Program-made: the position numbers and the translations under genes | Assembly: GCA_029204225.1 (NCBI GenBank) | Contig: CM055112.1 | Coordinates: 30,713,088 to 30,777,087, forward strand | Length of the DNA stretch: 64,000 bases | From: Diphasiastrum complanatum | Taxonomy: Eukaryota > Streptophyta > Lycopodiopsida > Lycopodiales > Lycopodiaceae | Direction of reading: 5' to 3' | Shown: piece by piece, positions 11,577 to 25,636 of the stretch | How the letters are laid out: each line of letters starts with the position of its first letter | How positions within the stretch are numbered: the stretch's first letter is position 1 | Notes under the pieces: model-generated | Database searches by the model: none | Told to the model about the DNA's origin: nothing | Seen by the model: only the letters and a program-made list of their open reading frames with translations

Positions 11577-14500
11577 TAAAATAATCTATATTGATTTGAG
11601 CATGGATCTTGGTATAATTCCAAGATTGGCTCTATGCTTGATGAAGGAATTTTTTCTCAAAGGTTTGGTGAGCATATCAGCAATACAAGATGATGTGTCA
11701 ATGTGCTTCAAGTTGATTTCCTCTCTCTCTCATGAAGTGATGTGCAACTTCGATATGCTTGCTCCTTTCATGGAATATCCGATTGTTGGCAAGGGCTTGG
11801 GCTGAAATGTTGTCACACATGATCATAGGTAGATCCTTTTCCATGATTTTCTTTAGCTCTACTAGTAACCTCTTGATCCAAAGCACTTCCTTTGTTGTTG
11901 TAGTGAGTGCCTTGTACTCAGCTTCACATGATGAGAGTGATACAATATCTTGCTTTTTGGAAAGCCAAGATATCAAGTTTCCTCCAAGATATATGACATA
12001 AGCACTTGTAGATTTTTGATCTGCTCTATCACTTGCAAAATCTGAGTCAGAATAACCAATAATAGAAAGATCTTTACTTTTATACAATAAACCAAAATCA
12101 AAAGTTGAAGATATATATCTTAGAACTCTCTTGGCCATTTTCCAATGATAAATAGTAGGATTTTTCATAGCCTGACTCAACTTATGAACACTAAAGCTTA
12201 TGTTAGATCTAGTTATTGTGAGCCAATTTAAGGAGCCTATAAGGCTTCTAGAAAGTGTGATGTCCACGAAGGATCTTTCATCACCTTTGTTAGAGTCCTT
12301 TACATTTTGCTCCATAGGTGTTTCTATACTCTTACAATTCAACATATTGAACTTCTTTAACATTGAAAGAGCATACTTGGATTGACATACAAAAGCTTTA
12401 TCTATAAGAAAGTCAATCTCTAATCCTAAAATATAGTGAATTTTTCCAAGATCTTGCATCTTGAACTCTTTTCCAAGTGCAATCTTGCTTTCCTCAACTA
12501 GCTTGATACAACTTCATGTCAGAATGATATCATCAACATAAATAAGAAGGATGACAATATCTTTATCAAAAAACTTGACATATAAGAAAGGATCATAGTT
12601 ACTAAGATTAAATCCTAGTGACTCAAGAAAGGTGTTAAGTCGAGAATACCATGATCTTGGAGCTTGCTTCAATCCATATAAACTTTTGAAGAGCAAGCAA
12701 ACTTTTTCTTTGTCTTGGATGAACCCAATAGGCTGATCCATATAAATCTCTTCTTCTAGATACCCATTTAGAAATGCATTAGAGACATCTAGTTGAAGAA
12801 CTTGCCAATTGAAAAAACAAGCAAGAGAAATTATGATTCTAATTGATACCATCTTTGCAACTGGAGGGTCTCCTCATAATCAAGTCCATAAACTTGAGCA
12901 AAACCTTTGGCACAAAGCCTAGCCTTGTACTTGTTGATTGTTCCATCTTGATTATACTTGATTCGAAAAACCCACTTGCAACCAATGGTGTGCTTGTTGG
13001 ATGGAAGATCCACAAGTCCCATGTCTTATTGGCCATCAAAGCATCACATTCCTCCTTCATGGCAAGGTACCATTCCTTCGAGTTGAGAGCATCATACACA
13101 TCCTTCGGCTCCTCATGAGAAATAAAATAAGCACAATTAGTGGAGTTGATTTCCACTTGATTGCCTCTATCTTCATAGGTAAGCCTTCTAGGCTCGGATC
13201 TTTCTCTTTAAGATCTCCTTGGTGAAAAGATTCGAGGTGACTCCTTCTCAATTCTTGGCCCCATCTCTCCATGATAGTCTTCAAGAGTGATGATTGGAGT
13301 TTCTTTGATCTCGGCCTTCTCAAGAATGTATTTTTTATCTTCATGGAATATAACGTCCCTACTCTCAATTATAGTTGAGGTAGAGGGAACATAGATTCTA
13401 TAAGCTTTCTTGTTGGATGCATATCCAACCATGATCCCTTTAATAGAATTAGGATCATCTCTTTCCCTTGTTTCCAAGGGCACATGAACAAAGCAAGCAC
13501 AACCAAAAACTCTAAGGTGATCTACCTTAGGTTTCTTCTTAAACAAGACTTGAAAAGGTGATTTTCCAACAAGTGCATTGTGAGGTAATCTATTGCACAA
13601 ATACTTTGCACAATTTATAGCTTCACCCCAATATTCAATAGGCATAGAAGCTGCTACTCGAATTGCTTTAGCACATTCACATAAAGATCTGTTTTTCCTC
13701 TCAGCTACTCCATTTTGAGATGGAGAATAAGCTCAAGAAAACTCTCTCTTTATTCCTTCACCTTCACAATAATCATGAAACTTGTTGGAGATGTATTCAC
13801 CTCCTCCATCACATCTTAAAGCTTTAACTTTGAAAGAAAACTGTTTCTCAACATAAGCTTTGAAGATTAGGAAGTGATAAAAAACCATAGCCTTTGAAGA
13901 AAGTAGATACAACCAAGTATATCTAGTAAAGTCATTAATAAAGGTGACAAACATGTTGCACCACCAATACTTTTAGAAGAGGAAAAATCTACATCTGAAT
14001 GTATGAGCTCCAAAGGATGAGAAGTCTTTATGAAAGACTTCTGATATGGCTTTCTGTGTGACTTTGCAATAGCACAAGCCTCACAAGGCTTGAAATCTTT
14101 GGAAAGAGATTTTGGAAGACCAATAGCCTTCACTTTCTTGACCATAGAAGACATAGATTTAAAGTGAGATGACCCAACCTTCTATGCCACAGCTCCTCCT
14201 TAGATAACAAACCAACTTCACAAAGGTTTGCATTCTCATAAGAATTCAACTTAAAAATTCCACCACATCTAGATCCATCAGCTAGGATCTCATCATTTTG
14301 ATTGATAAAACAAGTATTGTTGAACTTTACATCACAACCATTATCAAGCAACTTTCCCACACTAATTAAGTTCTTTGTGAGTTTTGGAATGAAAAGAACA
14401 TTAGAAAGTTCAAGAACTTTTGAAGAAGCAAGTTTCAATGGAATGTTGCCAGTTCCTTCTATAGGGCACTCATGATCATTAGCAGCGTAAATAGATCTCT

Positions 14501-14705
14501 TGAGTCCTTTGTAAGGTATAATTGAGTCAAATGACTCCTTTGAACAACACATATGTGAAGAAGCTCCATCTTTCTTGAAAGGTGATGAAGAAAAACTGGA
14601 CACCATGAGTGCTCCTTCTCCATCACTTGCAACAGAATCTTCTTCAATCTCTTTGGAGAGATTAGCTTGCTTGAGTTGGTTTTTCTTCTTAAAGCAATTT
14701 AACAC
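11577..14705 (-). pseudogene. Ty1/copia pol, zinc knuckle to RNase H, decayed
   Basis: On the minus strand the order is: the tail of a zinc knuckle (NCFKKKNQLKQAN, about 14690), protease remnant (14500-14600), integrase zinc-binding (ELWHRRLGH; CEACAIAKSHRK near 14080), and integrase catalytic residues (HSDVDF; LRCDGGGEY; NGVAERKNR). Further on are RT (LDVSNAFLNGYLEEEIYM, YGLKQAPRSW and a YVDD loop near 12530) and RNase H (YSDSDFASD; SSCEAEYKAL; CDNISAQALANN). The end is ADMLTKPL and LGIIPRSMLKSI at about 11600. Several stops and frameshifts break it, including one in a GA run near 11715. It starts sharply at the zinc knuckle, with gag and LTR missing. Confidence 0.92.
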
Positions 14706-16222
14706 ATGTAAGAATTTGAAACTTTACTTTATATTAACTTAGATTTCAAATAAAAGGCCAAAAATTAATCAATCTGTCAATGAAAAGGCATTTTTGAATA
14801 TTTCTTTCTGCTTGAAAGGTAATGTCCACCTGCTGTTTGTTCAAACTCATCCCCATGCCATCTGAAAATTTGCAGCCAGTTGAGGAATTAAAAAGTTAAC
14901 CGATTCTGCAGCCGAGCTCTGTGCACCTATATTATCCTTGAGCTTTAAGAAGCAAGCGCAACCTGGTTTGGCTCAATCACATAGGATCTTTTTTAGAAAA
15001 TTGTTGTCCTAAACTGTAGCGTCTATTGCACCCTTTGCCTAGATGATGTGATCATATCCAATCATCACTGACTTTAGACTTAACAAATATCAAACCTCTT
15101 TGCATTGTTTATAGGAAAATGTGTTCCAAACTTTGGAGCAGTTTGTAAAATTACTAAATAAGGTCAACCTTTCCACGGTATCGAGGCATTTTTTTGAAGT
15201 AGACATTGAAATGGTTTGCATTGAGGAGTGTTGTCGACAAACCTATCATGAATGGCCTCACAGACAATGGAGTTTAATAAATGACGTCCAGCATGGACAC
15301 TGAGTTTAGCAAGTATCTATATGTGACTAGCAATCCAAGAGAAGAAGTCTTCTCTGAGATTGTTTCTTACTTTCCAATTGAAGATGAAAGATAAGACACA
15401 GCAAAACATTGTCAAACTTATTAAAGGGTGTCCCTTTTCATCCAAAATATATATTGTGTAGCCCATTGCAGAAGTACTAAAAGTAGCAAGTGCTTATGCT
15501 TGCAACAAAGAGCCTATTGCAAACGCCCCTCCAATTTTTGTGCCCCCACAATATTCGATGACTGGCTTAAAACTTGCACGCCCCATAAGCAATCGAGCTA
15601 GCAAATCACATAATTATGCATGTAGGCTGTAGCTACAAACAAGGTAGGCACAAGCTTGAGATAGAAACCTACATAAAACAAGTAATATGACTCCAAATAT
15701 AGATTGATAGGTTTGGGAAAACTAGCTCCAAATTCAAATCTTCTACAAATACAATTGCTACAAAGAATATTGTGATTTTAATATACCCTCTCATTTTAGT
15801 TAATGGCTTTTATAACCATCGATTCTTAGGTATTCAAAATTTTTCTATGTTGATTTAACCGTCAATATATAAAAGTTCCAAAAAAACTTAAATTTCGATG
15901 TCTTCTAGGGCTATTTATCGAGTTTCCATAGTTGTGTGGATTATGAGGTACAAGTACAAATACCTTAAACATTGTAATATTACAGATGTTACTCCCAACC
16001 ATTGGAGAAGTTAGAAAGTCACGTGATATCAAGTCATGTCAAACATGTGGTCAGAAAACCATGTGATGTTTTTCAAGCTCCCTATGCTCGAAACATTATA
16101 CTCATATTAACGTATCTCTTGTCTTGATATTTACACGAAACAAGTAGTGAACAGTGTTACACCAATGAAGAGAAGTCTCATAGTTTTGGATTAGCCAAAA
16201 CAAAATTATACATGATGTTAGA
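14706..16222. other. Gene-free spacer
   Basis: No recognisable coding sequence, LTR pair or structural RNA is seen here. Short open frames (for example 15121-15303) show no known motif. Confidence 0.5.
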
Positions 16223-16224
16223 AT

Positions 16225-16447
<223 letters not shown>

Positions 16448-16980
16448 TAGAACTGATTTACAGGTTTAAGTGCATTTTCACATCATGCACTAAGGTTGTA
16501 GCAACAACGTACATGACCTTGGATGATGTAAATCTACAAGGGTTAATCAAGAGAGCGCTATAGATGAGGAGTTGGAGTTACAAATGGAAATTATGCTGGA
16601 GCTAGAAATGGAGATGGAGTTTATGCTGTATCTAGAGATGGAGTTTATGCGCTTGGAGCTGGAGAAAATTACTTTTACGATTTTTATGTTTTTTCATGTA
16701 TGTGTTTATGTTCAAAGTGCCCATCACCCATAGGCTGGGAGCTTTTTCACCCTCATATGTTTACAACATCAAAGAAACCATAGGCATGTGCATGCAATGG
16801 CCTCTCCCATGTACCAACCTCTATAAATAATGTTAAGTAATTTTTGATGTTTATGTTTTTTATTTGTTTGTGCATGTGTTTAAGGTAAAGCACGGACAAT
16901 GCTTGACAAATATGTGTATCCAAGGTTGGATATACAAAAAGATGTTGTTTTGGAGACCATATAGCTGTAACTCGAATATT

Positions 16981-18075
16981 ACAAAAAGTAGTCATTCCTA
17001 AGACCATATGAGGGATTTAACTGTAACTCGAGCACTGTTCGAGTTACCAGTACGGAAGAGGTTGTTTTTGAGACCATATAGTTATAACTCAAACACTGTT
17101 CGAGTTACCAGTATAGAAGAGGTTGTGTTTGAGACCATATACCTGTAACTTAAATGGTGTTCAAGTTAGTAGTACAAGAAAAAGTTGTTCCTACAATCAC
17201 ATAGTTGTAACTCGAACAGTGTTCGAGTTATTAGTACAACAAGAGGTTCTTCCTGAAACCATATGAGACCATATAACTATAAATGGAAGATTATTAGAGT
17301 TATGAGTACAAGAAAAAGATTGTTCCTGACCATATTAGCAATATAGCTGTAATTAGAGCATTGTTCGAGCTACTAGTATAGAAGGGTAACGTTGTTCCTA
17401 AGGCCATATAGTTGTAACTCGAACAATGTTCAAGTTAGTAGTGTATAAGAGGTTGTTATTGAGACAATATAGTGGTAACTCAAACAGTGTTTGAGTTAGT
17501 GGTATAGAGGAGTTGTTCTTGAGACGATATAGCTGTAACTAGAGCACTATTGGAGTTATCAGTATAGAAGAGGTTGTTCCTGAGACCATATAGTTGTAAC
17601 TTGAACACTGTTCGAGTTACCAGTACAGAAGAGGTTGTTCCTAAGACCAGGTAGCTATAACTTGAATGTTGTTCAAGTTAGTAGTAGAAGAAGTGGTTGT
17701 TCCTAAGATCACATAGCTGTAACCCGAACACTGTTTGAGTTATTAGTAAAACAAGAGGTTCTTCCTGAGACTATATAGATGTAACTTGAACACTATTCGA
17801 GTTATCACTACAAGAAAAGGCTGTTTCTGAGAAGATATGGGACCACATAGCTATAACGAACACTATTCGAGTTACTAATATAGAAGAAATTGTTACTGAG
17901 ACCATATGAGACAATATAGCTGCAACTCAAACTGTTCAAGTTACCAGGCAACTCGAGCAATCTCAAGTTAGGACTATTTTGATAGCTTTTTTGTCTTGAA
18001 TACTTTGAAGAATATCCCAAATTGTGACAACATATGAGAACTATTATGGGCAACTCGAGCAGTGCTCGAGTTAGA
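16981..18075 (+). repeat. Tandem array of ~60-bp unit with embedded palindrome
   Basis: About 17 diverged copies of a ~60-base unit lie head to tail. Each holds the palindrome AACTCGAAC-N3-GTTCGAGTT (for example 17025-17045 and 17086-17106), followed by 'ccagtacagaagaggttgtt' and 'gagaccatatag'. The last copy sits near 18050. The same unit recurs in reverse complement at 20.18-20.87 kb, so the two arrays form long inverted repeats around a 2-kb core. The open stretch 16448-16980 just before it holds no gene that I recognise. Confidence 0.88.
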
Positions 18076-18318
18076 ACAATTTTTTATACTCTATTTTATT
18101 TAGATACTTTTAACAATATCCCTATCTGTGACAGGACACATCTTATTTATTCCTTATCTGAATCTACATTGAAGAAAGAAACATATCAAGAAAATGAGAT
18201 TTGGAGGTCACTATAAATATGACCCAACCAACTAGAGCAGGCTATGGATAGAAAAATTTTCCATGCCTTCTCTATTATAGTCTAATATTGGTCGCTACTA
18301 TCGGCAACTTTAGCTCAA

Positions 18319-18548
<230 letters not shown>

Positions 18549-19129
18549 AGGTAGCTTGGATTATGTAAAGAATTACTACTCGAGACAATGCTAAAAATAT
18601 TTTATAGATAACATTGTCTGGCATACTTAGATCCACACTACATGCCAAAGGAATGCAAATCTATTGTTCAATGCTGATATTTTCAGTCGATGTCCTTAAT
18701 CGATGCAGTAAAGACAATATTTCAGATCGCTTTGATGCTATTGATGCTCAATGTCATCAAATAGTTTGCAAGAACACACAAATATTGAAAACGATCGAGA
18801 AGCTATGAGAAATTCTTCAAGGCTTGAAAGCGGAATGTGGGTGATCGGAAGAAAGCTTAGTATAGGAAAGCTAAAGCAATTGGGATTCAGAATGCTTACC
18901 ATGTTCTCTCTTGCCATGATTCTTTCTTGAACCTGTTGAGGATATACGAGCTGGTTGGGTTTTTCTTGATTCTTAGTGTAGTGGATCTATCAACTCCACA
19001 ATGTAGGTAGCAAGAAGTTATTGTCAGGTATGTCCGTTGTTTCGTATATTTTCTATCACTAGAATTGTATGTCTGGTCCTCGTTTGCACAGCTTTTTACC
19101 GAATTTGTTCATCTATTGTACATGAATAT

Positions 19130-19680
19130 GGTTCTTCCTTCATTGCACACTGAACACACCAATAGTTTTTGATCTTGAGATTTCCTCTGTGCTTTCGCTA
19201 TACCATGTTGATAATCGTTGACCTTTTTGTGTACAAACTCCCCGTCCTATAGATTGCTTCTCTTTTGATGCCATTGGTGAGTGACCTGTTTGCTTATAGT
19301 CTCGACATTGTAGAGATGCAGATCTTGTCTCCATAGAAAGATATTTGATTTCTAACATTTTCAAAATGGAGGGAAAGACATTTCAAATTTCAAATTGTGC
19401 ATACAACTTTTTCTTCTGTCGCTGCACAATGAACACACCAACAACTTTTGATCTTGGTATTTCCTCTACGCTTCCGCTATACCATGTCGAAGTTCATTGA
19501 CCTTTTTGCATGCAAATTTTGTGTCCTATAGAGCTCATTACTCGTCCCTTGTCATCGATGAGTGATCTGTTTGTTATAGTCTTTACATTGTAGAGATGCA
19601 CCTCTTGTCTCGATAGAGAAATATTTGATGTCTGAAATTTTCACAATAAAGGGAAAGACATTTCAAACTGATATCCTCAA
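19130..19680. repeat. Two-copy direct duplication in the array core
   Basis: About 19130-19375 and 19410-19670 are diverged direct copies. Both contain 'cactgaacacacc' or 'caatgaacacacc', 'ttttgatctt', 'cgctataccatgt', 'ttgaccttttt', 'cattgtagagatgca' and 'gggaaagacatttcaaa'. No gene is recognised in the rest of 18546-20180. Confidence 0.7.
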
Positions 19681-20179
19681 TATAGTACAGTGGCACCTAA
19701 ATGGTTAAGGTAGGAACTCTAGATTGGTCTCCGATAGCACACTTGATAGAGGGAACGCAATTTCAAATCGATAGCATAAGAAATAGAATAGAAAGCTAGA
19801 ATAAGAGAGATAGGTAAATACTATGCCCAAAGCAATTTTCAAGAATATCTATAAAAATATGTATAGATATAGATATTTTATCCTACTAATTTGAAAATGT
19901 AAACAATATGGTCTCATGTGGTCTCATATGGTCAAAATAATTCAAATCATTTCTTTGATTATAAGACAATACCAGAATTCTCTCTTGCTTTTTAGAGGAT
20001 ACTCCCACATGGCCTCATTTCAATAGATCCTAACTAGAGCTCAATGAAGTTAAATGTTTTTCTTGGAAAAAGTTAAAGATAATGTTCATTCACAAAATAC
20101 ATATAGAAAAATAGATGTTTCTTAATGTTTATGATTCTTAAGCAAGTGGTTTTTTGCCTTGTTTATTAAAAGACACATG

Positions 20180-20868
20180 TACTAGCCGACTCGAACATTG
20201 CTCGAGTTGGCTGGATCTGGTACTATTTTTTATCTTCATTTTAAGTAATGATTTTATCATTTGAATTTTAGGGTAGTGTTGCTGAGGAAATTTTCTTGAG
20301 CTGGAATAATGAAATAGCCAACTCAAACACTTCTTGAGTCGTAATATGATTCTATCATTGGAATTTTAGGATAGTGTTGCTGAGGGGTTTTATTGAAGCC
20401 ACATGATGTTATTATCATCTCATGATCAACTTTTTTTATACTTATAACTCGAACAGTTCATATGATTCATGTGTTCTCAAGAATAATCTCTTTTGGTACA
20501 AATAACTCGAACAATGTTCGAGTTAGAACTATATGGTCTCATATAATCTTAGCAACACCCACCTCTTTTTGTAAGAATAACTCGAACAATGTTCGAGTTT
20601 CATCTATATGTTCTCATGAACAACCTCTTCCATACTAGTAACTCTTACAGTGGTCGTGTTATAGCTATATGGTCTCAGGAACAATCTCTTGTTGTAGCAA
20701 TAACTCAAACATTGTTCGAGTCATGGCTACATGGTCTTGGAAACAATCTCTTCTGTGCTAATAACTCGAACAATGTTCGAGTTACGACTATAGGCTCTCA
20801 GAAACATCCTTTTGTTGCTAATAACTCGAACAATGTTCGAGTTACAGCTATCTAGTCTCATTCGTGGA
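20180..20868 (-). repeat. Inverted partner array of the ~60-bp palindromic unit
   Basis: Diverged copies of the same unit as at 16.98-18.08 kb lie here in reverse complement. Palindromes AACTCGAAC-N3-GTTCGAGTT occur near 20505, 20579, 20761 and 20821, each followed by 'acagctatatggtctca'. Copies toward the left end are weaker. With the left array and the core between them, this resembles the long inverted termini made of tandem repeats seen in foldback-type DNA transposons. That classification is inference. Confidence 0.85.
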
Positions 20869-21086
20869 CGAACAACAATTGACATATAGAATATCGAAGT
20901 GGATGTAGAACTTTATGAGACCATGGCTTGCTTAGTTGCCTTAGAACTGTACATATGTATATTATTATAGGTTTTAATCAATATATTTATTTATGTGTTT
21001 TTATTTTTATTTTCACAATTACAAAGAACTTTGATGACTTCTGTAGATATAGAGAAATCTAATTTGATGTTGTTATTTTGGTAGAT

Positions 21087-24000
21087 ATGGCTTCCGTGCA
21101 AGAATACGTTGTTCCACCTATTGGTGCATTAGACAGTTTTGTTCAAATTGACAATAGATATAGGTGGTGCTTTGAGGTATTTGAGAATGACAAGAGAAGA
21201 GACATATTCTTTTTTTTATTACGAAAAAATAAAGGGAGGAAATTGAACGATGGATGTGTTGTTGATATTCAAGAAGGCTTTGATGATTTGGGTTCTGTAT
21301 TTTTAAAAGTGTTTACTAAACAGAATGGCAAATATTTGGAGTTGCATGCAAGCATTGAAGATTACGATATATCTATGATGACGGGTGTTAACAAAGAAGT
21401 TAATTCTTGTTATGGATTGATTTGGATAGTGCACAATTATGATGTTTGTGACATATCTCACAAAGAGTTCATTGAAGGGTTTCCAAATGCAAAACTACGA
21501 ATTGCAAATGATCCAACTTTTGTTGAGATGAACAAAAGAAATGCTAGTAGCAAGGCAAGACAACAATAGAGATGTTGAGGAAACAAGTGCGCGAAAGAGC
21601 AACTTTATCGAGACTCAACAAATGGAATTGACGGTTGCTTTGGTGGAGCCAGAGCCACTTCGAAGTGTTCCTCCAATATCAACCAAAAAAAAGAGAAAGA
21701 AAGTTGTTGAGGACAGAAAAGAAGTTTTTATTGAAGAGATTTCTAAGAGGTCAAAAGTTGATACAAAGACTTGTGATAAAGAAGCAATTGCCCAAACAAA
21801 TAACAGGTTGAATGCATTTAAAAATTGTATCCATTGGGCATCCAAAATAAGGTCCGAATTAATGTGACTGGGTGTGAACTGCCTCCTGCACAATATAATT
21901 GTAGGCTGTTCAATAGGGATTACTGTGATTCTTTGCAACGATCCTTGTTTAATACCGTTGGAGTGAAATTGCCTCCAGCAGATGTAATCCCTTATTATGA
22001 GAAAACTGGCAAGTTTGTGATAGTGCTTGACAGGAAGTAACTGAAAGAAAAAACTTCAGAAATTAAATTTTATGTTGTGGATGGACAACATACAATTCAG
22101 GCTGCAAAAAATTTGATGTGGGTCTTGGATGCGCATAAGCTACCAGATTGTGCTGGTGTGAGGCAACAATATCAACGACATAGTGCTCAGATTTTAAGTC
22201 ATAAAAGTTACACCTGTAGAGTGTGTACAGATATCTCGGGCGTTGAATGAGTTAAACAATGAATACAAATTAAAATGTTCATATCCCGAGTTATTGCATC
22301 AAGCGAGAGCACAATGGGAATTTTGTGGATGTCCAGAAAGACCAATCGGGGGTGGTCGAACATGTGATAAGTGGAAAGTACATATTATTCATGTATGGAT
22401 TGAGTCCTGATTTTTTTATTGTCTCTAGAGATACATATGCTTTAAAAATAGATGTATACGAGTTGTGAAATTTTGTTTGTTTTGTAGGCTTCTAGGTCAA
22501 TGTTGGAGGATGTTATGCGATGAAAAGAACCCAAAGAATGCTATTGTATATTATTTTCTTCTGACATGATTTGGAAGAAGTGGATGCGGGTGATAAAGAA
22601 ATGGGTCGACGGTTCTTTGATGAATCTAAAGGGTGAGATAAATCCCGACACAATTACACCATATCTTTTAAGACCATGGCAAACCTTATTGGATTCTGAA
22701 GTAACATTAGTTTTTGATAAGTTGTTGGATGGGTCCATTGTATTTTCCATCCAAAGTATTATCCTTCAAGGAATACTGTGACATTACAAAAAATAGAAGA
22801 CACATGGGTAAGGCAATTATGGAGCACATGTCAGAAGAGTACAATGTCACATTGTCACAAATTGATGTATTTAAGTGATATCATATTGCTACTAGCTTTA
22901 TTGATGACATGTGTAGCAGATGTCCTTCCTGGTGTGAAGAGGCTTCAAAAAGGACTGCAAAGACAACTGAGCTCCCACCAATTGTTAGATCATCTTTGAA
23001 AGCAAAATATGATTTGATCAAACATAAGGTGGCCAGTTCCAATTTAGAGCCATGGGTTATAACATATACAAGAGCCAAGTTTCGTTTGTTTGAGCGAAGC
23101 ACATATTACAGATGCTAAAAAGCGAGTAAGTTTGGCTGTGGTTGATGCTTCTCACAAATTGGATGAATCTTGGTCACAAGATTCATTTTTAAAAAAATTT
23201 CATGCTATTGTGGAGTCTACAACCATGGAAAGATTTTCTTTTGTTGTATTTGTTCACGGAACAAAAGGGCTATATACATGTATGCAAGCAATGCATAACT
23301 TGTCGATGAATGCTCACATTAAAGTGGGGACTTACACATACATAAATCATAAATCGCAAGATATGTTTCATTCAAATCGAGATTTTATGGTGTTTTGTTT
23401 CATTGCAGTTGATACTAGCACTCCATATCCTAACGAAGAATTGCATCGAAAGAATTTCAATTTGTATTTTAAAGAAATGGAAGAGCCTATGTTCTCTTTC
23501 CATGCAACATCTGCAGATGACGACGACAAAATTTCTAAAAAAGCCTTAAAAATGATTGGACATCATTTTTTAATTGAGACACCAAAATTTGAGTCTGTTG
23601 GGATGGTTGGTGGTGAAATTTATGCCAATGTGAAATCATCCATGGTTTTCGAGAAGCTGGTTACATGGTTGACATGTAAGTTTTCATTGTTTAATAATTT
23701 TTTGTCTCACACATTCTTTGTATGTCAGTTTTTGTTTTGTCCAAAGCATATTGTTTTAGTAAATATCGCTTTTTATTTGCGTTCATTTCTTATTATTTAT
23801 TTTTGTGTTTATAGGTGACTCTGAAGTTGTTATTGATGCTTTCACGGGGGGAGTGCTAGGACGTGCCACTATAACTAAGCAAAAGCATGTTATATCTTTG
23901 GTTGATTCACCTACTCACATTGCATTTTTAAGATCTTTTTACAATGAAGTGAGGAACCATAGCTGAGTGGTTCAAAGATGGTGTGTGATTATGTCGTCCA

Positions 24001-24167
24001 TGGGTACATCTCCTGCTAATATGATCCCAAATTTGGAAAAACTATTGTCTTCGATTCCTCAACCAAAAGATCCATTTGCAATGGACTCTGACAATGAAGA
24101 AGATGCGCAATACAAAGATGACAACAAATGCCAACATCAAGAGATGCACCTTCATTCAAAAGCATAA
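21087..24167 (+). pseudogene. ParB-like/N6-N4 DNA methyltransferase-like gene, decayed
   Basis: Seen: spliceable exons with coding-like sequence. An N-terminal region (21087-21567) has no motif I recognise. A lysine-rich linker with a KKKRKK basic cluster follows. A ParB/DGQH-like segment (about 21825-22200) has VVDGQHTIQAAK at 22074. Next is a CGCPERPIGGGR block, an intron 22378-22487 (GT-AG) and a middle region. The C-terminal part reads like a beta-class methyltransferase: a motif IV-like block (VVDASH, 23138, where relatives have DPPY), VFEKLVTWLT, an intron 23676-23814, then motif I-like VVIDAFTGGVLGR (from 23826). Joining the exons keeps frame. An acidic tail (DSDNEED) ends at 24167. 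Broken by stops (TAA 22038, TGA near 22531, TGA 23964) and several frameshifts. ParB-like plus N6/N4 methylase architecture is known in prokaryotic and phage proteins. The assignment rests on motif spacing only. Confidence 0.5.
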
Positions 24168-24387
24168 TGTCCATGTTAAAAAGTCAAAGAAAATTAGAAT
24201 CGAAAATTATTGGGGACTACAATCCAATGCCAATGAGATTGCAACATGTCTCAATACCTATTGAAGAACATTTTGAAATCGAAGAACATATATATGAGCT
24301 GAAAGGTTCAGCACTTTAAAATGCAGGTTATGGATAAAACCTACAACATACATTTTTCCCTACAATGGTCCAATATGCAAATACAAG

Positions 24388-24765
<378 letters not shown>

Positions 24766-24919
24766 CAACAATATAAAATTTATAACTTTGTTGTTTTATT
24801 TATTTTTATGGTGATGCTAAATGTGCAATGACATGATGGAAAGCGCAATTTTTTTTTTGCTTGTGTTGTGGTGATAAAAATAAATAGCTAAATAGAGAGA
24901 GAGAGAGAGAGAGAGAGAT

Positions 24920-25636
24920 TATCGATGTTTCAATATGTTTTTCTCAACACTCTACATTTGTGTAGTTTCTCGCTAGTGGTGTGTACACTTGGTTCATTGG
25001 GACTTTGCGATAATAAAGATTACGAGTTGCATGAAGTGGTTGAAAGGTTGGTAGAGAAAACTAGTGCTCTTTTTCTAGCCTTGGAGGCATCCTTTTGGCC
25101 CTAGAATACTAAGGGATGTGCTTTGTCAGTGCATTTCATGTGCACTATGACAAGGCATTAGGAGGCGCATTACTTGGATGCAGGCTTTGACACATTGGTT
25201 TGTTTGGAGGTGGTCATTTTGACGCTCTATTGCATGGTTGTGAGCAGTAATAAAGTTGAGCCTACACCCGTCAACTGGGATACATTTGTGAATATATATT
25301 CTGAATTTATTTGTCATCTTCTTGATTGATATAGCAAATTGTTTGTGATACCTACTAAGACCATCATTACATATTAAGAATATAGACGACACAAAAAATT
25401 GTTTGTAACATGCTATGTGACTCTTCTATGGTCATCATTTATTTGGATATTTAAAATTGACATGTATGAATTGAGACTATGAATAGTCTCAATTTATTTG
25501 AATTTGTCTTACATTTGGACACAAAGCTTTGGAGTCAATTCAAAATTGCTTGCATCGATAGTATTATCAGATTTTATGATAAATCATCTGAATCTCTCAA
25601 ACAATTGGTTCTGTACAACAATTTAATCAGCAATTC
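24920..25636. other. Gene-free leader-like spacer with a small hairpin
   Basis: No gene is recognised. A perfect inverted repeat, AATTGAGACTAT-GA-ATAGTCTCAATT, sits at 25469-25494, upstream of the gag ORF. I found no LTR or primer site in this stretch. Confidence 0.45.

Noticed and set aside
16981-18075. CRISPR-like regular repeat array
   Set aside because: Spacers are not unique; the whole ~60-base unit repeats. The host is a plant and no cas genes exist here.
21825-22040. Separate 71-codon gene
   Set aside because: Its frame continues past a single TAA into VVDGQH, so it is one piece of the decayed methyltransferase-like gene.
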